Program-made: the position numbers and the translations under genes
The notes under the pieces: generated by a model
The model's database searches: none
What the model saw: the letters and a program-made list of their open reading frames with translations, nothing else
Told to the model about the DNA's origin: nothing
From: Desulfovibrio sp.
GTDB taxonomy: Bacteria > Desulfobacterota > Desulfovibrionia > Desulfovibrionales > Desulfovibrionaceae
Length of the DNA stretch: 64,000 nt
NCBI RefSeq assembly: GCF_009712225.1
Contig: NZ_WASP01000010.1
Span: forward strand, 215,884 to 279,883
Direction: 5' to 3'
Shown here: piece after piece, positions 8,269-18,214 of the stretch
How positions within the stretch are numbered: the first letter of the stretch is position 1
Layout of the letters: every line of letters begins with the position of its first letter

Positions 8269-10301
8269 GCCGTCATCTCCCGCACAAGCCCCACCAGGGT
8301 GGACGCCCGCAGATTTTGTACCGGCAGATACTCGGCCCGCAGGGCCTTTGCCAGCTGACGCGCCTGCCCAAATTGCAGCAAACCGGCCTGCTCCACATCA
8401 ATCACAAACGAATGCACGCGCGCATCCTGCGCAATACGGCCAGCTTCAGCCAACGCGGCATCCAGAGCGGAACCTTCCTCCAAACGGGGCGTCAAGTTGG
8501 CCCTGCCGTCTGAAACCACAATCAGAATGGGGCGAGTATCGGGCTTTTTGCGCAGGGCAGTGCCAATAACGCGAAACGATTCTTTCAGGCCATCTGCCAA
8601 AGGTGTGCGCCCGCCTGTGGGCAGTATTTCCAGTTCGCGTGATGCGCGCTCCACACTGCCGGTGGGCGGCAGCAAAACCTTGCCCTGCTGCCCACGAAAA
8701 GCCACCAGCGAGACCTGGTCGCGCTTTTGATACGCGTGCAGCAGCAAAGACAGAATTGCGCTTTTGACCTCGCACATGCGTCCGGCAGCCCCCATGGAAC
8801 CAGAGGCATCCACAGCAAATACCACAAGATTGCCAATCTTTCGTTCGCGGCGTTTATAGCGCCAGTCCTGCCTCTGCACCTGAAGCGGATAGCCCGCGCC
8901 TCCTCTCATGCTTGCAGCCATGCGCAAGACCGCAGCCATAATTGTGGGTTCCAGCGCGATATCAGGAGAGGCATTGCCCTGCAGGGGGCGGTGTGAATAG
9001 CCCACGCACCGGCCGCATTTTTGTGCCGTACGCGAGCGGCTGTGCCGCCCACTGCCGCTGCGCTGGCGTTTGTCGGCAGCGGTTTGCAGCGGCTTGACCC
9101 GATACGGATCGCCAGCCGAAAAAACTTCTTCCCTGTCCATGCCGGAAGAATCGGCTGTCGCCTCCGCATTGTCCTGATCCTGCGGGGCAACTTCCATCTG
9201 GCTGGCATCCAGAGGCTCCTGCGACGCAAAAGGTGTCTGCCCCGGCGCTGAGGGTTGGGGCGTCTGCTCTTCATGTTCGTGCTGCGACTGAGCGGCCCCG
9301 GCAGTATTTTGCTCTGGCAGCTGCGGTGCCTGCATGCGTCGCCGATGTACAAGAGCCAAGGCCGCCGCCTCCTGCACATGCTCATCACGCACAGCCGGGC
9401 AGCCATCAAGAGCAGCAAGGGCGCGGGCGGCATGCAACAGCGCAAGTTCACCGCGATGGCCAGCGCACAGAGCCTCTGCGCACAGCGTAGCCATGTCTTT
9501 CAGCAAGGTTTCGGAAACGCGCACCTCTGGCAACAATGCCTTGGCTTTCATAAGCATGTCGGCCACGGCCTGCTGCCGCTCCTGCCATGTAGCCAAAAAG
9601 GTTGCGATATCCCCATCAAAAGCCATGCGCCGCCGCAAAACCTCCATACGGGTTGCAACGTCCTGTGGGGCCAGCACGTCGACGCAAAGGCCAAAACGGT
9701 CTAGTAGCTGTGGTCGTAGCGGCCCTTCTTCGGGGTTCATGCTGCCAATAAGTGCAAAGCTTGATGCGTGTACAAAGGCGCAGCCGTCACGCTCAACCCT
9801 GTTCACCCCGCTGGCGCACACGTCCAGCAACAGGTCAACCATGTGGTCGGGCAGCAGATTGACCTCGTCCACATACAGCATGCCCCTGTGGGCAAGTGCC
9901 AGTAGCCCCGGCTGCATGCGTCTTTTGCCCCTGCCTATGGCTGATTCCATGTCCATGCTGCCAACCAGCCGGTCTTCTGTGGATGAAAGCGGCAGCGTCA
10001 CAAGAGGAGTTTGCACCTGCGCCACGGGCAAGGGGCCATTCTTTGCGGCGGCGGCGCAACTCGGGCACAGCGGCCCTGTGGGAGAACAATGCCATGCACA
10101 CCCGCGCACCACGGAAACATACGGCAACAACCCCACCAATGCGCGCACTGCTGTAGATTTGGCTGTACCCTTTTGCCCGCGCAAAAGCACACCGCCGATT
10201 TCGGGGCACAGCGCATTGGCAAGCAGGGCCCGCGTCATAAGCGGTTGCCCGGTCAGTGCCGCAAAAGGAAATACAGGCCGGGTCGGCCCGTTTACTTTCA
10301 T
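8265..10301 (-). CDS. ChlD/BchD-like AAA+ protein with vWA domain (chelatase motor subunit)
   Basis: A 678-residue protein with an N-terminal MoxR/ChlI-type AAA+ module, a low-complexity acidic/glutamine-proline linker (about 330-440) and a C-terminal von Willebrand A domain. Walker A (GQKGTAKST), Walker B (MLYVDEVN) and the sensor region (GSMNPEEG) are intact. The vWA MIDAS motif DASGSMG is present and could bind Mg and the chelatase subunit. In Mg- and Co-chelatases this subunit bridges the ATPase ring (ChlI) and the large catalytic subunit (ChlH/CobN). It overlaps its neighbours on both sides by ATGA, which argues for stoichiometric production with the ChlI-like and binding proteins. Confidence 0.9.
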   Translation of the reverse strand: MKVNGPTRPVFPFAALTGQPLMTRALLANALCPEIGGVLLRGQKGTAKSTAVRALVGLLPYVSVVRGCAWHCSPTGPLCPSCAAAAKNGPLPVAQVQTPLVTLPLSSTEDRLVGSMDMESAIGRGKRRMQPGLLALAHRGMLYVDEVNLLPDHMVDLLLDVCASGVNRVERDGCAFVHASSFALIGSMNPEEGPLRPQLLDRFGLCVDVLAPQDVATRMEVLRRRMAFDGDIATFLATWQERQQAVADMLMKAKALLPEVRVSETLLKDMATLCAEALCAGHRGELALLHAARALAALDGCPAVRDEHVQEAAALALVHRRRMQAPQLPEQNTAGAAQSQHEHEEQTPQPSAPGQTPFASQEPLDASQMEVAPQDQDNAEATADSSGMDREEVFSAGDPYRVKPLQTAADKRQRSGSGRHSRSRTAQKCGRCVGYSHRPLQGNASPDIALEPTIMAAVLRMAASMRGGAGYPLQVQRQDWRYKRRERKIGNLVVFAVDASGSMGAAGRMCEVKSAILSLLLHAYQKRDQVSLVAFRGQQGKVLLPPTGSVERASRELEILPTGGRTPLADGLKESFRVIGTALRKKPDTRPILIVVSDGRANLTPRLEEGSALDAALAEAGRIAQDARVHSFVIDVEQAGLLQFGQARQLAKALRAEYLPVQNLRASTLVGLVREMTA

Positions 10302-11305
10302 GCAGACTGCCCGCCCACAGATTCAAAAGGATTACGCCGCATGCGGTGCGGCAAGGCCAGACTTGCAGCTTTATCCACATCCTCGCAGGCAACATCGGCG
10401 CGCCCGTTCAGGGCGGCCAAGGTGCTGGCTGTTTTGAGCATCACAATATCCGCGCGGTGACCGTCTACCTGAGCGGCGATGGCGTGCTCCACAACCCTGT
10501 GCATGCAGACATCGTCTGCCTGTACCATGGGCAGCAGGCGGCGTGCCTGCATGATCCTGTCTGCCAGCTTGCGATCCTGCTCCTGCCATGTTGCGCAAAA
10601 TTCTGCCGGATCACGTTCAAAATCCATGCGGCGCTTCATGACCGTCATGCGCTGCTCTGGCTCGGCCATGCCGCGCACGTGCACGCAAAGACCGAACCTG
10701 TCCAGCAGCTGGGGGCGCAGCTCGCCTTCCTCCGGGTTCATGGTTCCCACCAGGGTAAACCTGGCAGGATGCGACCACGAAAGCCCCTCACGTTCAACAG
10801 TGTTGACGCCCATGGCCGCAGCGTCCAGCAGCACATCAACAATGTGGTCTTCCAGCAGGTTGACCTCGTCCACATAAAGTATGCCCCGGTTGGCCGACGC
10901 CAGAAGGCCGTGTTCAAAACGGCGACGACCAGAGGCAAGGGCAACCTCCATATCAAGCGAACCAACAACCCGGTCTTCGCTTGCGCACACGGGCAGTTCC
11001 GTAACGCGCACACGGCGTTTTTCCTTTGTCAGCTCGCCCTTGTCGATAAGCTCGTCGCGGCACAGAGGGCAAAGGGTGTCGGCGGCCTCAGGGTTGCAGT
11101 TGCACGGACAGCCTTTTACCACGTTCATTTCTGGCAAAATGGCCGCCAGTGCCCGTACAGCGGTGGATTTTGCCGTGCCTTTTTCACCCCGCACAAGCAC
11201 CCCGCCGATGCCCGGATTGACCACATTGAGCAGCAGGGCTTCCTTCAAGGTTTCCTGCCCTGCAATTGCTGAAAATGGATAGAAATACTGCTGTGACCTG
11301 CTCAT
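10298..11305 (-). CDS. ChlI/BchI-like AAA+ ATPase (chelatase motor subunit)
   Basis: A 335-residue AAA+ ATPase of the Mg-chelatase ChlI type. Walker A (GEKGTAKST), Walker B (GILYVDEVN) and GTMNPEEGELRPQLLDRFGLCV are all intact. An insert after the first strand holds clustered cysteines (C-P-C-N-C then C-P-L-C), as in some bacterial ChlI relatives, and could bind metal. It is a close relative of the N-terminal half of the ChlD-like protein next to it, so the two probably arose by duplication. It starts with an ATGA overlap on the CobN-like gene. Its expected role is to power metal insertion or removal by the CobN-like subunit. Confidence 0.92.
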   Translation of the reverse strand: MSRSQQYFYPFSAIAGQETLKEALLLNVVNPGIGGVLVRGEKGTAKSTAVRALAAILPEMNVVKGCPCNCNPEAADTLCPLCRDELIDKGELTKEKRRVRVTELPVCASEDRVVGSLDMEVALASGRRRFEHGLLASANRGILYVDEVNLLEDHIVDVLLDAAAMGVNTVEREGLSWSHPARFTLVGTMNPEEGELRPQLLDRFGLCVHVRGMAEPEQRMTVMKRRMDFERDPAEFCATWQEQDRKLADRIMQARRLLPMVQADDVCMHRVVEHAIAAQVDGHRADIVMLKTASTLAALNGRADVACEDVDKAASLALPHRMRRNPFESVGGQSA

Positions 11306-14300
11306 TGTTTGCCCTCATTGCCCGCCAAACCGGAATTCGGGGTGACAAAAATATCAATGCTGCCGCCCTGAAAACTGCCGCCGTGCGCCTCGGTGCGTTC
11401 CTCAAGCCAGCCTTCCATATCCAGATACTGTTGGCGCAAGGCTTTCAAAACATCCTTGTCGGCCTGCCACACCCCTCTGGCTTGTGCCTCAAGCAGTCTG
11501 CGGGACATTTCCTCCAGCGCCCAAGGGTTGTTTTCTTCAAAAAAGGCACGGTTTTCTTTATCCAGCACAAAGGTACGGACAATGTCGTCAAAGATGCCGT
11601 CATCCACCAGACCAGTGGTGGCATCCCAGCCGTACAGGCGCACGGCCCGTTTGGACATATCGCCAGCGCCTTTGTAGCCGTGACGCTTCATTCCCTCGAT
11701 CCAGAGGGGATTAAGCAGCTTGCCGCGTGCCACCCGCCGTATTTCGTCTGCCATGTCGCGCACCTGCACATGCTGCGGATCGCGCGTGTCACCATAATAT
11801 ACGCGCACGTCGTGGCCGCTCAGATGCTTGGCAGCGGCTGTCATACCGCCGTGGATACCGTAAATGGCACAGCAGTTGAGCATGTCGTGCTCATCACTCA
11901 CAACCTTGTTGTAGGTGATGTCCACGTTGGAAAGGCTTGCCGTGAGCGCAGAGACTTCTTCCTGCCCCCACACGCCCTCACCGTAGGCATAGCTGTTCCA
12001 GCGAACAAAAACGTCAGAAAGGTCAGCCTCTGTACGCCAGGCCGATGCGTGCACGGCAAGGTCTACGCCGCCCTGATACACGCCGGGCTGTGACGAAAAT
12101 ATCCGCAGTGTCGCCCTGCGCCACGCACTTTGCCCTTCTTCCTGCTGCCAGAGCTTAAGCCGCTGGCAACTGTGCATGCGCACGTAGTTGTCTGATTCCT
12201 GCTCGTCCAGCTCGGCCACCGCCAGCACAGCAGCATCAAGATAGCGCACGGCTTCGGGAAACGAATCGCGCAGCAGGCCAGAAACTCGAACCGTTATGTC
12301 CACACGCGGTCTACCAAGCTCTTCCAGCGGAATAACCTCGTGGCCGGTTACAACGCCTCCCTGCCAAACTGGCCGCACCCCAAGCAGGGCAAGCAACTGC
12401 CCCAGGCCTTCGCCGTCGCTCCACATGAGATCGTTGCACATCCAGAACATGGCCACATTTTCGGGATACCGGCCTTCTTCGGTAAGGTGCTTGTCGAGTA
12501 TGCCCCGTGCAAGGTTGCAGCCCACGCGCCAGGCCGCTTCGGTAGGCAGGCGGCGCGGATCAAGCGTGTACGAGTTGCGTCCGGTGGGCAGAATATCGTC
12601 GCGCCCACGGGCAAGCAGCCCTGAAGGCCCTGGGGTAATGTAACTACCAGTAAGAGCGTGCAAAAATGCCGCGCGTTCCTGTGAGGCATCCAGTCGCTCG
12701 GCCAGATTGCACACCCGCGCCAGCAGCGCATACAGATCGGGCAGACGGTTGGCGGGCAAACCGGGCAAAAGCGCTGCCAGATGTTCGTCATCAGGGTTGC
12801 CGCCATCAGTTGCCATGAGCAGCAGGGCCTCCGCAACGCTTGCCCCAAGGGCGTCAATGCGCTGCAAAATTTGACCATTGTTGGCGTTGGCCTGTTCTTC
12901 TGCTTGAGGGGTATTTTCCAGCAGTGCATCCAGATCAAGCTTTTTTGCTGCGCAGATCAGACGGCGCAGGTCTGCAGCTGCGCCAGTATCGTGCCTCAAA
13001 AGCGCATAGATAAAATCCGCCCGGCTCTTGCCCTGCGGCAACTGACCAAGCACATGCAGGCCATCGTCCACGCGGGTATTGCGCAGCAGGTTGAGCACCT
13101 CGTGCAGTTTGGCCGCAAGGGTTGAAAACGGTGCATCTGGATTTTTTTGCAGCAGGTCATTTTCCACATCCGCCAGACCTGCGCTTGCCATGGCCTCGCG
13201 TATCAAATGCTCAAGCTGGTGGGCACGCGCGGGGTCGCGCCTGCGCGCCTCGCCCCACTGACCAAGGTGATTGTCCAGCGCCTCCAGCTTGTCATGCAGC
13301 CCGCCAGAAACCTGAGGGGGGCGCATGTGGTTGACCAAGGCCGCATAACTGCGGCGCTTGGCCATGACGGCCTCTGCCGGGTTGTCGGCATTATATATGT
13401 AGAGGTGTGGCACCTCATGCAGGGCCACGTCGGGCAGGCAGGCGGCAGAGAGTCCACAGGCCTTGCCGGGCAAAAATTCCAGCGTGCCGTGCGTGCCAAC
13501 ATGCACGATGGCGTCGGCCCCAAAACCATCCTGTAGCCAGCGGTACGTTGCAATATACTGGTGCGGCGGAGGGATATCGGGATCATGCAAAATACGGCAA
13601 ACCTGCCCGTCGCAACGCGAACCAGCGCACCCGCGTTTGGGCTGCACGCACACCACTGCATTGCCAAGCGAAATACCCGTCACAAGCAGATGACCGTCGA
13701 GGGTCATGGCTGGGGGAAGCCCGTCCTTGCCCTGACCCGGCCTGCCCCATGCGGCGTCAATGCGCTCGTGCGCTTCTGCTGGCCAGGCGGCAGCCCATCG
13801 CTCGTACTGAGCCAGCGGAATCCGCGCCAGCACGCCGCCCTTGGCGGAAATTTCCTGCACGGATGTCCAGCGAAATTCGCTCACGGCCTTGCGGTCAAGA
13901 ATCATGCGCATGAGGGCGTTGCTGTTTTCAGGAACCTGCACATCGTACCCGGCCTCGCGCATATCGCGCAGCAGGGCGCACAGCGATGCCGGGGTATCCA
14001 GCCCCGCAGCCCCACCAACTGTGGCCTCGGCAGAGGAACAGGGATCGTTGTGCAAGATGAACGCAACGCGGCGCTGCGCCACAGGTTTGGCTTGCAAGGC
14101 AAGCCACCGGTCAACCCGTGCGGCGAGCCTTTGCACGCGCTCGGCCACTGGCGCGCGGTAGGCCACGGAATCCAGGCTTTTTTCCGGCGCAGTACCACCA
14201 AGAAAAAACGGCTCCACAACGCCTTCAAATTCCGGCAAGGCCACAGCCCACGCTACTTCTGATCCCAGGCCCTGTGGGTCTGCCTGCCAGGCCTCCACCG

Positions 14301-15204
14301 TTTTTGCAGATGTAAAAACTGGCTGAAAAACAGGCACGTCCATTGTTCTGAACAGGCGCACATTGTCTCTGGCCGGGGAATCGTCGCCCACAAAAGCGGC
14401 GGGGTCGTCTTCCATACATTTTTCACGAGAAAAATAGGGCAACAGCTTTATGAGTGCCTGAACCCTGCACTGCTGGCTTGCGTCCAAAAAAACTTCCCGC
14501 GCCCAGCGTACCCCGCCCTTGTTACCCAGTGCGGCATCATGAAGCGAATTGCTAAATGCGGGCAACACTCGCAGCCCTCTTGCTTCGAGAGCTTGAACCA
14601 GAGCTGTTTCGGCCTGCGTCATGGAGTTTACCCAGTAGTGCCTGCCAAACAGCAACCCGACACTGTGCCCGCGCAAGCCCTTGCGCTGTGCGAAATCGTT
14701 GTACCACGCGCTGTAGGTATTCACGTTTTCAAAAAATGGCTCCGGCGCTTCGGGATGCCACAGGCCCTCCCACGGCATAAGCAGAGGATCTGCCACAGAT
14801 TCCACAGGCTGACCGTACGCCAGCATAAGCATGAACTGCATGAGCCGGGCAGCATTTTCCGCCCCGCCGTATGAAAGATACCGATAGGCCCGTTCCGCTG
14901 TCTGCGGCACTACGGAAGAAAGCGCCCAAGCCCCCGGATCTGACGCCACACAAACGACAGGTACATTCGCACCCGCCAGTTTAAGTCTGTCGTCCAGCAG
15001 GTTCCATGCTGCGTCTGCCCCCCGAAAAACAAAAACAGCCCTGGCCGCGTCAATGGCATCCAGACATGCTTCGGGCTGCTCTTCTACATCACGCGAGCAC
15101 AAAATTCGCACGCATACATCGCCGGGCAGACAGGCAGCAGCCTCTTGCAAGGCGGCCATGTGACTGGACCAGACAATAAATGTCAGTACTGTTTGCTGTT
15201 TCAT
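11302..15204 (-). CDS. CobN-like large chelatase subunit
   Basis: A 1300-residue protein of the CobN/ChlH family, the subunit that binds the tetrapyrrole and the metal. Family blocks include HVGTHGTLEFLPGK, TGRNSYTLDPRRLPT, RYPENVAMFWMCNDL and a C-terminal KGAGDMSKRAVRLYGWDAT-type block. The start at ATG 15204 is chosen for GAGGGG seven bases upstream. There is no signal peptide. True CobN inserts cobalt in aerobic B12 synthesis, whereas Desulfovibrio make B12 by the anaerobic route with a CbiK-type chelatase. Here the gene is embedded among a TonB receptor and an ABC importer, so it more likely acts on an imported chelate. One possibility is removing metal from a tetrapyrrole, as proposed for HmuS of Bacteroidota. 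The function is an inference. Confidence 0.9.
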   Translation of the reverse strand: MKQQTVLTFIVWSSHMAALQEAAACLPGDVCVRILCSRDVEEQPEACLDAIDAARAVFVFRGADAAWNLLDDRLKLAGANVPVVCVASDPGAWALSSVVPQTAERAYRYLSYGGAENAARLMQFMLMLAYGQPVESVADPLLMPWEGLWHPEAPEPFFENVNTYSAWYNDFAQRKGLRGHSVGLLFGRHYWVNSMTQAETALVQALEARGLRVLPAFSNSLHDAALGNKGGVRWAREVFLDASQQCRVQALIKLLPYFSREKCMEDDPAAFVGDDSPARDNVRLFRTMDVPVFQPVFTSAKTVEAWQADPQGLGSEVAWAVALPEFEGVVEPFFLGGTAPEKSLDSVAYRAPVAERVQRLAARVDRWLALQAKPVAQRRVAFILHNDPCSSAEATVGGAAGLDTPASLCALLRDMREAGYDVQVPENSNALMRMILDRKAVSEFRWTSVQEISAKGGVLARIPLAQYERWAAAWPAEAHERIDAAWGRPGQGKDGLPPAMTLDGHLLVTGISLGNAVVCVQPKRGCAGSRCDGQVCRILHDPDIPPPHQYIATYRWLQDGFGADAIVHVGTHGTLEFLPGKACGLSAACLPDVALHEVPHLYIYNADNPAEAVMAKRRSYAALVNHMRPPQVSGGLHDKLEALDNHLGQWGEARRRDPARAHQLEHLIREAMASAGLADVENDLLQKNPDAPFSTLAAKLHEVLNLLRNTRVDDGLHVLGQLPQGKSRADFIYALLRHDTGAAADLRRLICAAKKLDLDALLENTPQAEEQANANNGQILQRIDALGASVAEALLLMATDGGNPDDEHLAALLPGLPANRLPDLYALLARVCNLAERLDASQERAAFLHALTGSYITPGPSGLLARGRDDILPTGRNSYTLDPRRLPTEAAWRVGCNLARGILDKHLTEEGRYPENVAMFWMCNDLMWSDGEGLGQLLALLGVRPVWQGGVVTGHEVIPLEELGRPRVDITVRVSGLLRDSFPEAVRYLDAAVLAVAELDEQESDNYVRMHSCQRLKLWQQEEGQSAWRRATLRIFSSQPGVYQGGVDLAVHASAWRTEADLSDVFVRWNSYAYGEGVWGQEEVSALTASLSNVDITYNKVVSDEHDMLNCCAIYGIHGGMTAAAKHLSGHDVRVYYGDTRDPQHVQVRDMADEIRRVARGKLLNPLWIEGMKRHGYKGAGDMSKRAVRLYGWDATTGLVDDGIFDDIVRTFVLDKENRAFFEENNPWALEEMSRRLLEAQARGVWQADKDVLKALRQQYLDMEGWLEERTEAHGGSFQGGSIDIFVTPNSGLAGNEGKQ

Positions 15205-15270
15205 AAGGATGCCCCTCAAAAGCCCGGTCCGGCATCAGCCTGCACGCCTGGCAATCACAATGAACAAGTT

Positions 15271-15306
15271 CTGGCAGTCAGCTGCCCAAGTACAGCAGAC
15301 TGCCAG
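15271..15306 (-). other. Stem-loop between receptor and chelatase genes
   Basis: Inverted repeat CTGGCAGTC-A-GCTG / CAGC-A-GACTGCCAG (13 pairs, one A-A mismatch, 8-base loop) in the 112-bp gap between the TonB-dependent receptor stop and the CobN-like start. There is no T-run on the minus strand, so it is more likely an RNA-processing or partial-termination element that lowers chelatase expression relative to receptor. Confidence 0.55.
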
Positions 15307-15316
15307 AATCCTTAGT

Positions 15317-17407
15317 TTAGAATCCGGCCTTTACACCCACAAAGACCAGGTTGGTGGGCACGCGAGAGGTGGTGGTGTAGCGCACCTCCTCCTTGGTGGT
15401 AGCCGCCTGAAGTTCTGCGTAGGGTTCAACCCAGTAATCCTTGAAGGTAAAGCGTTTGGATATGCGAACCTCAGTCAGCCAGAAATTACCTTCCTGAAAG
15501 GCCTCGGTATTATCCTGATCTGTCCAGATGGGGCCGGTCCAGGTTTCGCCCACGCGCAGGGTAAACCAGTCGGGGTGATCAAAGGTAAAGCCCAGAGTGG
15601 CCTTTGACGTTGGCGTAAAGGGAATCTGGTTGCCCTGATACTTGCCCGAGGTCATCTGTGGATTAAGGATGGTGCCGTTGGCAAAGAGAGTCAGATAATC
15701 CATTGCCTTCCAGCTGGCTTCGCCCTCAAGACCGGCAATCTGCACGCTGTCCAGATTCTGCTTTTGCGAAACGTAATACCCTTGGGCGTTTTTTGTCGAA
15801 CTTTGCACCGAAGCAATATAGTTGTCGGCCCAGGTGACATAGCCAGTAATGCCGAATGTAAGGTCTTTGACAGGCGTAAAATCAAACCCGGCATCAATGG
15901 TACGCGAGGTTTCCGGCTTGAGATCCGGGCTGCCCCGATACAGGGTGGAGCCATAAATATATTCACCAAAACGCTCATCCAGGCTGGCAGAACGAAATGC
16001 CTCGCCATAATTTGCCCTGAATACAAGCATACCATCCCATGGATTCACACGCACGCCCAGCTTGGGCGAAAGGCGGCTGTCGGTTTCCATGCCGTATTCT
16101 TTACGCCCGGGACGACTTTTGTTGGACGAATCCTTGTCGTAACCGTTGGTGCCGATAACGTCGTAGCGTAGACCGGGAATGATCAGCAGCTTGTTGTCAA
16201 AAAAGCTGATCTCGTCTTGCAGGTATCCGGCCATGGTGTACTGCTTGCCGCCGGTTTCGCGCACGCGGTTTTTGCCCGTGGACGAAGGGGAATAATCGTA
16301 ATGCTTGTCCGACTGGCCGTAAGACGCATTTATACCAGCCGTTACCAGTTGGTTATCGCCAAGGGCATAGGTGTTTTGCTGATCAAGAGTGTACTGCTCC
16401 TGCTTTGTGGGGTTGACATAATCGACCCTGTAACCCTTTGCCATTGTACCGCCGATGTTATCGAAATCGGTATTGAGCAGGTCGGCTCTAAAAGCCAGCG
16501 AACTGTCTACTGCGCCAAAATCTTTGTGCAGGCGTGTGCCAAAACCTGTTTTGTGGTACTCGTACAGGCGGTAATCACTGTCAAAATTATACTGCCCCGT
16601 TCGCAGGTTAGAGGCCACGTCGGCTGTGAACGTGACATCGGCTGTTTTATCAAACTTGTAGCCTACGCGAGCAGCGCCGGTGGCGTTGCGTATACCGGTG
16701 CCATCGTCGTTATAGCCCGCCTTCTGGTTGCTGGAAGCTTTTGAACTGTGCTCGGGAATACCGTTGAAGCCGTACGATGTAAGGTAGCTGCCAGAAAGTG
16801 AATAGCTGAATTTCCCTGCTGTTCCGGCGTGGAACAGGCTGGAATCCCAGGTATTGTAGCTGCCATATTTTGTATCGACTGTAGTTGTAAAGCCATCCTT
16901 GGGGGGTGTGCGCGTAATGATGTTGATAACGCCGCCCATGGCGTTTGATCCGTACAGGGCGGATGAAGGGCCGCGCACAACTTCAACACGTTCAACAGCA
17001 TCAAGGTTGATGCTGTTCCATTCGAAAATATTAGAGCCGGGGGGCATGGCCGGCATGCCGTCTATCAGCACCTGCACGCGCCCCTGTGAATCGCCGCCCA
17101 TACCGCGAATGATGACCTTGTTGTAGGTACTGCTGCCAAACATGCTGCGGTCGGCATCAACCGTCACGCCGGGCATGGTGCGCAGTACGTCCAGCACGTT
17201 TTGCGCTGGCATCTGGTCAATCTCTTTACGGGTAACTACAGAAACAGCAGCGGGAACATCCCCGAGGCTGTGCTTTGTTCTGGTTGCAGTAACAACAACT
17301 GGGGCCATATCGGCCTCTGCCGCGCTGTCGGAATCAGCAAAGGCAGAGCATGGCAAAAGGCTACAGCAAGCAAGGCAGGCAAGGTGCAATGACCGGCTAA
17401 ACTTCAC
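15317..17407 (-). CDS. TonB-dependent outer-membrane receptor
   Basis: A 696-residue outer-membrane receptor. A signal peptide (cleaved after about residue 24, CSAFA) is followed by a TonB box (APVVVTATRT), the plug domain (IRGMGG, VQVLIDGMP, VERVEVVRGPSSALYGSNAMGGVINIIT) and a 22-strand barrel ending in phenylalanine. In the barrel the region corresponding to the FRAP/NPNL patch of haem receptors reads FRSASLDERFG and SPDLKPE, with no histidine between, so a standard haem receptor is not supported. It lies 12 bp after the ATPase gene in the operon. The substrate is probably a metal chelate, siderophore or corrinoid. Confidence 0.93.
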   Translation of the reverse strand: MKFSRSLHLACLACCSLLPCSAFADSDSAAEADMAPVVVTATRTKHSLGDVPAAVSVVTRKEIDQMPAQNVLDVLRTMPGVTVDADRSMFGSSTYNKVIIRGMGGDSQGRVQVLIDGMPAMPPGSNIFEWNSINLDAVERVEVVRGPSSALYGSNAMGGVINIITRTPPKDGFTTTVDTKYGSYNTWDSSLFHAGTAGKFSYSLSGSYLTSYGFNGIPEHSSKASSNQKAGYNDDGTGIRNATGAARVGYKFDKTADVTFTADVASNLRTGQYNFDSDYRLYEYHKTGFGTRLHKDFGAVDSSLAFRADLLNTDFDNIGGTMAKGYRVDYVNPTKQEQYTLDQQNTYALGDNQLVTAGINASYGQSDKHYDYSPSSTGKNRVRETGGKQYTMAGYLQDEISFFDNKLLIIPGLRYDVIGTNGYDKDSSNKSRPGRKEYGMETDSRLSPKLGVRVNPWDGMLVFRANYGEAFRSASLDERFGEYIYGSTLYRGSPDLKPETSRTIDAGFDFTPVKDLTFGITGYVTWADNYIASVQSSTKNAQGYYVSQKQNLDSVQIAGLEGEASWKAMDYLTLFANGTILNPQMTSGKYQGNQIPFTPTSKATLGFTFDHPDWFTLRVGETWTGPIWTDQDNTEAFQEGNFWLTEVRISKRFTFKDYWVEPYAELQAATTKEEVRYTTTSRVPTNLVFVGVKAGF

Positions 17408-17419
17408 AGAACCACTCCA

Positions 17420-18214
17420 CTAGGCTTGAAGGGATGAAGGAAACCACAACGGACTTTTTGAACATGTGCTGTGGTATGTTTGCATAACAACACCGTATGT
17501 ATGACTTATGCGCTCAGCAGTAAGCACTTCATACGGCTTGCCGTGTGCGACAATACAACCACCCTGCTCTGACCTGCGCAGCAATGCCACCTTATGCGCG
17601 TATCTAGCAGCTAAATTTATGTCGTGCAGCGACAGTAATACACCCATGTTATTCTCTGCCGCGTCGCGCACCAGTTGCAGCACTTCAAGCTGGTGTCGCA
17701 AATCAAGATTACTTACAGGCTCGTCCAGCACTATCCAGTCTGTTTCCTGTACAAAAGCCCGGGCCAGCGCCACTTTTTGCCGCTGCCCGCCAGAAAGGTT
17801 CGCCACCGGCTTTTGCGCCAGAGCTTCAAGCCCCATGCGCTCCAGCACACAGGCCGTGCGGGCAACGTCATTCTTGCCAGGGCCCCAGCGCATATGTGGC
17901 TTGCGGCCTAGCAACACGGCTTCAAAAACTGTCATGGGAAAGCGCGGCATCGCTTCCTGTGGCACATAGGCAATACGCAGGGCGCGCTCGCGTATTGGCA
18001 TGCCCGCCAAGCGCCTGCCCTCCAACACAATTTCGCCAGATGTAGGGCGCAGCAAACCAAGCAAAATCCGCAATAACGTGGTTTTTCCCACGCCGTTTGG
18101 CCCAAGCAGGGCGCACACTTCACCGCGATGTAGTTTTAGATCAACCCCGCTCAGCACCGCAGCTTCTGCCGCATATGCAAACGACACGGCATTTGCTTCC
18201 AGACAGGCAGACAT
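17420..18214 (-). CDS. ABC importer ATPase (FecE/BtuD type)
   Basis: A 264-residue ABC ATPase with intact Walker A (GPNGVGKTT), Q-loop (AYVPQEAMPRFP), signature (LSGGQRQKVALARA), Walker B (WIVLDEP) and H-loop (LSLHDINLAARYA). The reading frame stays open far upstream, but the natural start is ATG 18214 (MSACLEANAV), which shares its first base with the permease stop (TAATG). It energises the FecCD-type permease. The family imports ferric siderophores, haem or cobalamin. Confidence 0.93.
   Translation of the reverse strand: MSACLEANAVSFAYAAEAAVLSGVDLKLHRGEVCALLGPNGVGKTTLLRILLGLLRPTSGEIVLEGRRLAGMPIRERALRIAYVPQEAMPRFPMTVFEAVLLGRKPHMRWGPGKNDVARTACVLERMGLEALAQKPVANLSGGQRQKVALARAFVQETDWIVLDEPVSNLDLRHQLEVLQLVRDAAENNMGVLLSLHDINLAARYAHKVALLRRSEQGGCIVAHGKPYEVLTAERISHTYGVVMQTYHSTCSKSPLWFPSSLQA

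Noticed and set aside
15317..17407. Haem receptor (HmuR/HemR type)
   Set aside because: The FRAP/NPNL region lacks the conserved histidine and reads FRSA/SPDL; only a general TonB-dependent receptor call is supported.
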